NCBI GenBank assembly: GCA_012512355.1
Contig: JAAZEI010000267.1
Coordinates: forward strand, 1-10,916
Source of the DNA: Clostridiales bacterium
GTDB lineage: Bacteria; Bacillota; Clostridia; Christensenellales; Aristaeellaceae
Reading direction: 5' to 3'
DNA length: 10,916 nt
Translations under genes and position numbers: made by a program
Part shown: in pieces, positions 7,003-10,916 of the stretch
How positions within the stretch are numbered: the stretch's first letter is position 1
How the letters are laid out: each line of letters begins with the position of its first letter
Notes under the pieces: generated by a model
Told to the model about the DNA's origin: nothing
Databases searched by the model: none
Seen by the model: only the letters and a program-made list of their open reading frames with translations

Positions 7003-7880
7003 TGCTGAAACGCGGATTGTTCAAAAAGCCAAAAAATGTATTGGAATCATCGGGTGACAGCACGAATAAAGCCGCTCCATCAGTTCCCGATGCCCTATTT
7101 ATAACATGCAAACAATGCAAAACACAGATCATCAGCGATGACCTGGAAAAGAACAACTATGTCTGTCCTCTTTGTACAAAACACTTTCCTATGCCCGCTC
7201 GCTCAAGGATTCTTTTCATGGCAGATGAAGGGAGTTTTGTTGAAACAGACGCTCAGATGATATCTGTTGATCTCATTGGGTTTCCCCAATACACAAGCAA
7301 GCTGGAAACTGCCGCGAAAACAAGCGGCGAAAATGAAGCTGTCATCTGCGGCATCGCCAGCATTGGCGGATTTCCCTGCTGCATATTTTCTATGGAGTCC
7401 CGTTTCATGATGGGCAGTATGGGGACAGTTGTAGGCGAAAAGATTACGCGTTTATTCGAAACGGCGCAGAAGCGCGGCCTTCCCGTCATTGGCTTTACCC
7501 TCTCAGGAGGGGCGAGAATGCAAGAAGGCATCCTCTCTTTGATGCAAATGGCCAAAACCAGCGGTGCTGTCCAGCGCCACAGCGCGCAGGGCCATCTGTA
7601 TATCTCTGTTCTTTGTGACCCGACAGCGGGCGGGGTGACGGCCAGCTTCGCCATGGAGAGTGACATTGCGCTGGCAGAGCCTGGTGCCCTTATCTGCTTT
7701 GCCGGGCCCAGGGTGATTGAACAAACCATCCGTCAAAAGCTGCCCGAAGGATTCCAATCAGCAGAATTTCTGCGTGAGAGAGGATTTATAGACGAGGTGG
7801 TGCCCAGGTCCGAGCAAAAAGAAACCCTGCAGCGCTTGCTGATGCTTCACCAAAGGAGAGAAGAATATGCAGGCAATTGA
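6999..7880 (+). CDS. accD: Acetyl-CoA carboxylase carboxyltransferase subunit beta (AccD)
   Basis: Forms the carboxyltransferase with AccA, moving CO2 from carboxybiotin to acetyl-CoA to give malonyl-CoA. The 293-residue product has the N-terminal four-Cys zinc ribbon with Cys37, Cys40, Cys56 and Cys59 (CKQC...CPLC), which is the hallmark of AccD. The crotonase-fold carboxyltransferase domain follows, with ESRFMMGSMGTVVGEKI (133-149), LSGGARMQEGILSLMQMAKT (168-187), DPTAGGVTASFA (207-218) and FAGPRVIEQTIRQKLPEGFQ (234-253). The ATG at 6999 overlaps the accC stop as ATGA. A second ATG directly follows at 7002 and would change the protein by one residue; the ribosome site before either is weak, suggesting reliance on coupling from accC. 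The 3' end overlaps accA by 14 bp, consistent with equimolar production of the two partners. Confidence 0.97.
   Translation: MMLKRGLFKKPKNVLESSGDSTNKAAPSVPDALFITCKQCKTQIISDDLEKNNYVCPLCTKHFPMPARSRILFMADEGSFVETDAQMISVDLIGFPQYTSKLETAAKTSGENEAVICGIASIGGFPCCIFSMESRFMMGSMGTVVGEKITRLFETAQKRGLPVIGFTLSGGARMQEGILSLMQMAKTSGAVQRHSAQGHLYISVLCDPTAGGVTASFAMESDIALAEPGALICFAGPRVIEQTIRQKLPEGFQSAEFLRERGFIDEVVPRSEQKETLQRLLMLHQRREEYAGN
7853..7858 (+). promoter_or_regulatory. Ribosome binding site for accA
   Basis: AAGGAG inside the end of accD lies 8 nt before ATG at 7867. It is one of the strongest sites in the operon and confirms the short AccA N-terminus. Confidence 0.8.
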
Positions 7881-8646
7881 TCGCGTCTTAGCAGCCAGAG
7901 CCAATGACAGACCTGGGGCAAGCCAATTTATTCACAGCATCTTCACTGATTTTATTGAGCTGCATGGGGACCGCAATTTCGCTGATGACCGGGCAATGGT
8001 GACCGGCATCGCAAAGCTAAGAGATATTCCTGTGACCATAGTCGCCATTGAAAAAGGTCAAGACACAAAAACCAGGCTTTCAACGAACTTTGGGAGCCCG
8101 CATCCCGAAGGATACCGCAAGGCTCTGAGGCAAATGAAACTGGCCGAAAAATTTGGCCGCCCAGTCATTACCCTCATTGACACTTCCGGTGCCTTCTGCG
8201 GTTTGGGTGCGGAAGAAAGAGGGCAGGGTGAAGCGATCGCAAGCAGCTTAACCGGCATGATGAGCCTGAACACTCCTGTGTTGGCCTTGCTGACCGGAGA
8301 GGGCGGGAGCGGCGGCGCCTTGGCGCTTGCAGTGGCTGACGAAGTGTGGATGCTCGAAAATGCTGTTTATTCCGTTATTTCACCTGAAGGCTGTGCCAGC
8401 ATCCTATGGAAGGATGCTTCAAGGACAGAAGAAGCAGCCCGGCACCTTAAGCTGACTGCACAGGACCTGCAGCAGCTGGGTGTGATCGAACGTATTATCA
8501 GCGAACAAAATGACTTTGAGCAAGTTTTTGCCGAATTACAGGAAACAATGTATGACCGCATCAGAGGATTATTGGATTTACCGCCGGGTGAATTAATGGA
8601 AAACCGATATCAGCGTTTTCGTAAGATTGGAGGAACCCCTTTATGA
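7867..8646 (+). CDS. accA: Acetyl-CoA carboxylase carboxyltransferase subunit alpha (AccA)
   Basis: Alpha half of the carboxyltransferase, paired with AccD. Visible motifs are FIELHGDRNFADDRAMVTGIA (29-49), GSPHPEGYRKALRQMKLAEKF (76-96), LIDTSGAFCGLGAEERGQGEAIA (103-125), the oxyanion segment GEGGSGGALALAVAD (144-158) and SPEGCASILWKD (172-183). At 259 residues it is shorter than the roughly 315-320 residues of E. coli AccA. The missing part is the N-terminal helical extension; short alphas of this kind are known in some Firmicutes, and the well-placed AAGGAG site argues the start is real. The more usual I-D-T-P-G-A reads I-D-T-S-G-A here, a small change. It overlaps accD by 14 bp and its stop overlaps the degV start as ATGA. 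Confidence 0.96.
   Translation: MQAIDRVLAARANDRPGASQFIHSIFTDFIELHGDRNFADDRAMVTGIAKLRDIPVTIVAIEKGQDTKTRLSTNFGSPHPEGYRKALRQMKLAEKFGRPVITLIDTSGAFCGLGAEERGQGEAIASSLTGMMSLNTPVLALLTGEGGSGGALALAVADEVWMLENAVYSVISPEGCASILWKDASRTEEAARHLKLTAQDLQQLGVIERIISEQNDFEQVFAELQETMYDRIRGLLDLPPGELMENRYQRFRKIGGTPL
8629..8633 (+). promoter_or_regulatory. Ribosome binding site for the degV-family gene
   Basis: GGAGG within the end of accA lies 9 nt before the ATG at 8643. It shows that the DegV gene is translated as part of the operon. Confidence 0.75.
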
Positions 8647-9467
8647 TCAGGATAGTAACTGACGCAACAGCAAGCCTGCCATATAACTTAGCCGCGCAGA
8701 TGGGTGTGATTGTGGTGCCTATTAGTTATTCAATCGCGGGGCGACTCTACCATGAGAGCTATCCGGATAAGAGCTTTGATTTAGAAAACCTCATCACCCA
8801 AAATCCCGGAAAATGCCTCACCTCTCATCCGCCCGTTTCTGAATTTGCAGATGTTTTCAGAAACCTGACCCAGAATGGTGATGACGTACTGTGTCTGGTG
8901 ATATCCTCACGACTCAGCGGGACTTATAGTTCTGCCAACATTGCGACCCGGGAAGCAGAACCCGGCAAGGTGATTGTCGTGGATAGTTTAACCACGGCAG
9001 GTGGTTTGGCATTGTTAATCCAGTATGCAAGCACCCTCATCAGCCAGGGCCTCACATTGGCTGAAGTTGTCTCAGCAGTCAAGAAAAAGCGGGACTCGGT
9101 GGGCATTGTGTTCTCAGTCAATGATATGACCAGCCTGCGCAAAAGCGGCAGATTGGGCGATGTCCGCCAATCTGTGAGTAATGTCCTGAATGTACGGCCT
9201 ATCCTCACCTGTACAGATGGCTGGGTCAAAGCACAGGGCATCAGCAGAGGCGATACGCAGACCTTAAAAGCACTGCTTGAACGAGTTTCACCCGAGGCCA
9301 CCGATATTGTGATCCATCATCAAGGTGAAAAATACAATCCTGTCACTTTAATGCATACTTTACAGGAACGGCTACCGGATGCTCACATTGAAATCCGCCC
9401 TATGGGGGCTGCGCTGCGCATTCATTTGGGGGCAGGATTCATCGTGATTGCCTGGATTGTTAAATGA
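8643..9467 (+). CDS. DegV-family fatty-acid-binding protein, probable FakB type
   Basis: DegV proteins bind a fatty acid between two domains. In characterised Firmicutes they act as FakB, presenting it to the kinase FakA to make acyl-phosphate for lipid synthesis. The 274-residue length fits. Family features are the N-terminal IVTDATASLP (4-13), TSHPPVSEF (60-68; usually TSQPSPxEF), ISSRLSGTYSSA (88-99), VVDSLTTAGGLALL (112-125), LRKSGRLGDV (165-174) and the C-terminal His261 in RIHLGAGFIVI, the counterpart of the H-x-GPG motif. The ATG shares an ATGA overlap with the accA stop, and a GGAGG site lies 9 nt upstream, so this is the last gene of the fatty-acid operon. No FakA is in the window. 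The family call is strong; the fatty-acid role is supported by family knowledge and operon context, and the preferred chain type is unknown. Confidence 0.9.
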   Translation: MIRIVTDATASLPYNLAAQMGVIVVPISYSIAGRLYHESYPDKSFDLENLITQNPGKCLTSHPPVSEFADVFRNLTQNGDDVLCLVISSRLSGTYSSANIATREAEPGKVIVVDSLTTAGGLALLIQYASTLISQGLTLAEVVSAVKKKRDSVGIVFSVNDMTSLRKSGRLGDVRQSVSNVLNVRPILTCTDGWVKAQGISRGDTQTLKALLERVSPEATDIVIHHQGEKYNPVTLMHTLQERLPDAHIEIRPMGAALRIHLGAGFIVIAWIVK

Positions 9468-9484
9468 AACCTTAGCAGTATCAA
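9457..9484 (+). promoter_or_regulatory. Possible weak promoter ahead of the structured 3' region
   Basis: TTGTTA (9457-9462), a 16-nt spacer and TATCAA (9479-9484) could form a sigma-A-type promoter at the end of degV. It would allow the structured RNA downstream to be made separately. The match is modest and such matches arise by chance in AT-rich DNA. Confidence 0.2.
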
Positions 9485-9485
9485 T

Positions 9486-9676
9486 ACCTGTTCGCCCCTT
9501 TGGACTCTCTTTCTCATGCTAGGCTGTTTGGCTGTTGAGTGATTGCAGCGATTCCTAGCTCAGGTATGCTTTGGTGAGCGACCAACCCTGCGGATGTTCC
9601 ACCGGATAAACGGTCATTAACCGTAAGTAAGACTCCTGCCGCGGTCCCCTGCTGCCCTGTGTGGGCAGTTTTTTTT
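9486..9676 (+). ncRNA. Candidate structured RNA or operon 3' leader/trailer ending in a terminator
   Basis: This roughly 190-nt stretch has no credible reading frame but many complementary blocks. GCTAGG (9518-9523) pairs with CCTAGC (9554-9559) and encloses GCTG/CAGC (9531-9534 with 9546-9549). GCTCA (9558-9562) can pair with TGAGC (9575-9579), or instead TTGGT (9571-9575) with ACCAA (9581-9585). GCGG (9590-9593) can pair with CCGC (9639-9642) around a hairpin ACGGT/ACCGT (9610-9614 with 9620-9624), and that hairpin competes with ACCG (9601-9604). It ends in a strong intrinsic terminator. I do not recognise the family: length alone would fit 6S RNA, but the ends do not pair convincingly as a 6S rod. 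It may simply be the operon's 3' untranslated region. Confidence 0.35.
9652..9676 (+). terminator. Rho-independent terminator of the fatty-acid operon or the small RNA
   Basis: CTGCCC (9652-9657), loop TGTGT, GGGCAG (9663-9668), then eight T residues (9669-9676). A six-pair GC-rich stem plus an uninterrupted T tract is a textbook intrinsic terminator on the plus strand. It closes transcription from the operon about 185 nt after degV. Confidence 0.9.
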
Positions 9677-9744
9677 GACGTATGCCCTCTTAGAAATTTG
9701 CAGTAAGTAAACTAAAAAGCGCCATTTTTCCCTGTCAGAGAACT

Positions 9745-10005
9745 CATTTATTCCTAATTCCTGAAATTTCCCATATAATATAAATGGGCTATTCTAGCGT
9801 ATTTATAGGCTCAAAAGGCTCTTTTAATATATAAGGGAAATTCTGGGAATCTGGGAATGGAACGCCCATTCTCTTTATCCTGCCTTGTGATTTTGCCATT
9901 CCTATCTTTTATTCCCAGCTTATTCCCAGAATCTTTTTACGCTGGGAATGCATTCCCAGGCATTCCTGACTGCTGGGAATATCCTGGGAATACGATCTGG
10001 GAATA
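9745..10005. repeat. Dense array of CTGGGAAT / ATTCCCAG repeats
   Basis: Within this AT-rich non-coding stretch the 8-mer CTGGGAAT occurs six times (9843, 9851, 9942, 9973, 9984, 9997) and its complement ATTCCCAG three times (9911, 9922, 9952). Four degenerate ATTCCT copies lie at 9750, 9757, 9898 and 9962. Start-to-start steps between 9911 and 9997 are 11, 20, 10, 21, 11 and 13, close to whole turns of the helix, so several copies would face the same side of the DNA. AATTTCCC (9765-9772) is also inverted at 9835-9842. The array ends about 140 bp before the lipoprotein gene. It could be a multi-site operator, a mobile palindromic element or another protein-binding array. The repeat itself is certain; its role is unknown. 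Confidence 0.85.
9942..9959. repeat. Perfect 18-bp palindrome within the repeat array
   Basis: CTGGGAATGCATTCCCAG reads the same on both strands, made of two inverted 8-mers around GC. The symmetry stops at the flanking bases. It is the most complete pairing in the array and the best candidate for a dimeric protein site, or a short hairpin if single-stranded. Confidence 0.9.
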
Positions 10006-10130
10006 ATATTTTTTGCAATAAATACGAGGAAGTCCTGCATTCTATAAAGTAAGTCTTTTTTAATCAGGTGATTTGGATGTTATTATTCACTTTATAGGGT
10101 AAATATTATTGTACAGCAATAAATGATATG

Positions 10131-10136
10131 GGGAGG
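10131..10136 (+). promoter_or_regulatory. Ribosome binding site deciding the lipoprotein start
   Basis: GGGAGG lies 6 nt before ATG at 10143 and 9 nt before the ATG at 10146. It excludes the upstream in-frame ATG at 10128, which directly abuts and precedes this site. I saw no convincing promoter between the repeat array and this point. Confidence 0.8.
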
Positions 10137-10142
10137 GTTACT

Positions 10143-10652
10143 ATGATGAACAAAAAACATATGCTGATGATGATAAGTATACTAATCGTCTCAGTGCTTC
10201 TGGTAGGCTGCAGCAGTGCCAACAATAAAGTTCCCCAAAAAACTGAAGGCGCAGATGCGACAATCGAAATAAAAGATAACAGTATCGTTATCGAGAATTC
10301 GGATATCTCAATAAAATCCAGTGATAAGCTCCAATGGCCTGCTGATAAAATGGCACCTTTGCCCAGGCCGGATGCAGCAGTTAAAACAGTCATGGAATAT
10401 CCTGATGAAAAAACGATGGTTGTTAATATTGAGTTTAACAAGCCAGAATCAGCAAGAGATTATATCCAACAGGTAAAAAATTCAGGCTATATTGAAAATT
10501 CAATGGATGATAAAGAAGATATGCTGGAGTTCATTGGATATAATCAAGATAATTCCGAAGTCATGATAAACTATTTGGTCATGAGTAATGCAGGATACAT
10601 TACCTTAAAGAGAGACAGTAATGCTGTTAAGGAGTATTTCGCAAATAAATAA
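10143..10652 (+). CDS. Small predicted lipoprotein of unknown function
   Basis: A 169-residue protein with a clear lipoprotein signal peptide: Lys4-Lys5, a hydrophobic core (about 7-21) and the lipobox L-V-G-C with Cys23 as the lipidated residue, so it should be anchored on the outer face of the membrane. The mature part starts with a Ser/Asn/Lys-rich linker, then alternating polar/hydrophobic stretches (ATIEIKDNSIVIENSDISIK) that suggest beta strands. A segment LQWPADKMAPLPRPDA follows, then a probable alpha/beta domain ending VKEYFANK. The WP...LPxP stretch reminds me of small secreted lipoproteins of uncharacterised domain families in Firmicutes, but I cannot name the family with confidence. 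ATG at 10143 is preferred because of GGGAGG 6 nt upstream. The gene is more AT-rich than the fatty-acid operon and is separated from it by a terminator, so it is an independent unit. Confidence 0.8.
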   Translation: MMNKKHMLMMISILIVSVLLVGCSSANNKVPQKTEGADATIEIKDNSIVIENSDISIKSSDKLQWPADKMAPLPRPDAAVKTVMEYPDEKTMVVNIEFNKPESARDYIQQVKNSGYIENSMDDKEDMLEFIGYNQDNSEVMINYLVMSNAGYITLKRDSNAVKEYFANK

Positions 10653-10729
10653 TAAAAATAATCGCAGGATGGTATTTTCTTACCAGAATGATGTAACAAG
10701 AATTACATAAAAAGATTCATCTTACAACC

Positions 10730-10776
10730 AAACTGCACCCCCCCGCTGGACGAAAACCAAATGAGGGATGCAGTTT
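10730..10776. terminator. Inverted repeat downstream of the lipoprotein gene, possible terminator
   Basis: AAACTGCA (10730-10737) pairs with TGCAGTTT (10769-10776), extended after one mismatch by CCC/GGG, around a 20-odd-nt loop that includes part of a run of seven C. It lies 77 nt after the lipoprotein stop. There is no long T tract on either strand, so termination is possible but weakly supported. Confidence 0.4.
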
Positions 10777-10829
10777 ATTAATGACGTTCTTATACTATTC
10801 GAATGAGTTAATGCGTCGATGCTTTGAAA

Positions 10830-10916
10830 GATTTTTCGTCTCCGCTAAGTCGAGAAAAGGAGGCGTAGCGCAGTCTACGCTGACTGAGCGAGACAACGCG
10901 GGGGCGGAAAAGAATC
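10830..10916. repeat. GC-rich partly palindromic segment, possible dispersed repeat cut by the window edge
   Basis: A GC-rich island in AT-rich surroundings. Its centre is a hairpin GCGTAG (10863-10868), loop CGCAGT, CTACGC (10875-10880). The outer parts are imperfectly inverted: GATTTTT..CCGC (10830-10845) against GCGGAAAAGAATC (10904-10916). Both strands are open in the same codon register: plus from an ATG at 10811 to the edge, and minus from the edge to a TAA at 10808-10810. A short coding fragment therefore cannot be excluded, but no ribosome site precedes the ATG and the symmetry suggests a structured extragenic element. Confidence 0.4.

Noticed and set aside
9486..9676. Assignment as 6S RNA, SRP RNA, tmRNA, T-box or a named riboswitch
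   Set aside because: Length suits 6S but the ends do not form a convincing closing stem, and I could not find the T-box GGTGG motif, SRP GGAAGNAGCA-like loop or known riboswitch cores.
9843..10004. CRISPR array
   Set aside because: The repeated unit is only 8 bp, occurs in both orientations and lacks regular 30-40 bp spacers.
10106..10441. Minus-strand open frame opposite the lipoprotein gene, rich in hydrophobic residues
   Set aside because: It is antisense to a gene with a clear ribosome site, signal peptide and lipobox; the hydrophobic look comes from the complement of Asp/Glu/Lys-rich codons.

Overview
The window looks like chromosomal DNA of a low-to-moderate GC Firmicute, most likely an anaerobic member of the Clostridia. 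The reasons are the gene order fabK-fabD-fabG-fabF-accB-fabZ-accC-accD-accA, the use of FabK (a flavin enoyl-ACP reductase) rather than FabI, strong GGAGG-type ribosome sites, TTG starts, and a DegV-family gene coupled to the end of the operon. The organism is inferred from protein style and gene order only.

Positions 1-9467 hold one uninterrupted plus-strand operon for type II fatty-acid synthesis. It opens inside fabK, so the promoter and any fabT, fabH or acpP lie upstream of the window. It runs fabK (partial), fabD, fabG, a second FabK/nitronate-monooxygenase-like flavoprotein with a four-cysteine tail, fabF, accB, fabZ, accC, accD, accA and degV. Seven of the ten junctions overlap: four are ATGA start/stop overlaps and three are 14-19 bp overlaps. 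The remaining gaps are only 10-24 nt. All four acetyl-CoA carboxylase subunits are present (AccB carrier, AccC biotin carboxylase, AccD/AccA carboxyltransferase) and make malonyl-CoA. FabD moves malonyl to ACP, FabF condenses, FabG reduces, FabZ dehydrates and FabK reduces the enoyl bond. The DegV protein is probably a fatty-acid-binding protein (FakB type), which would tie use of free fatty acids to synthesis.

Positions 9468-10142 contain no credible gene. The first part (about 9486-9676) is rich in potential hairpins and ends in a clear intrinsic terminator, so it is either the operon's structured 3' end or a separate small RNA. The next part (about 9745-10005) is AT-rich and carries nine exact copies of an 8-mer, CTGGGAAT or its complement, including a perfect 18-bp palindrome. 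Many copies are spaced by roughly whole helical turns. This is the most unusual non-coding feature in the window.

Positions 10143-10652 encode a small predicted lipoprotein of unknown function, in more AT-rich DNA than the operon. Downstream there is a possible terminator hairpin (10730-10776). The last ~87 bases are a GC-rich, partly palindromic segment that looks like part of a dispersed repeat cut by the window edge. I found no tRNA, rRNA, CRISPR array, insertion sequence or toxin/defence genes.
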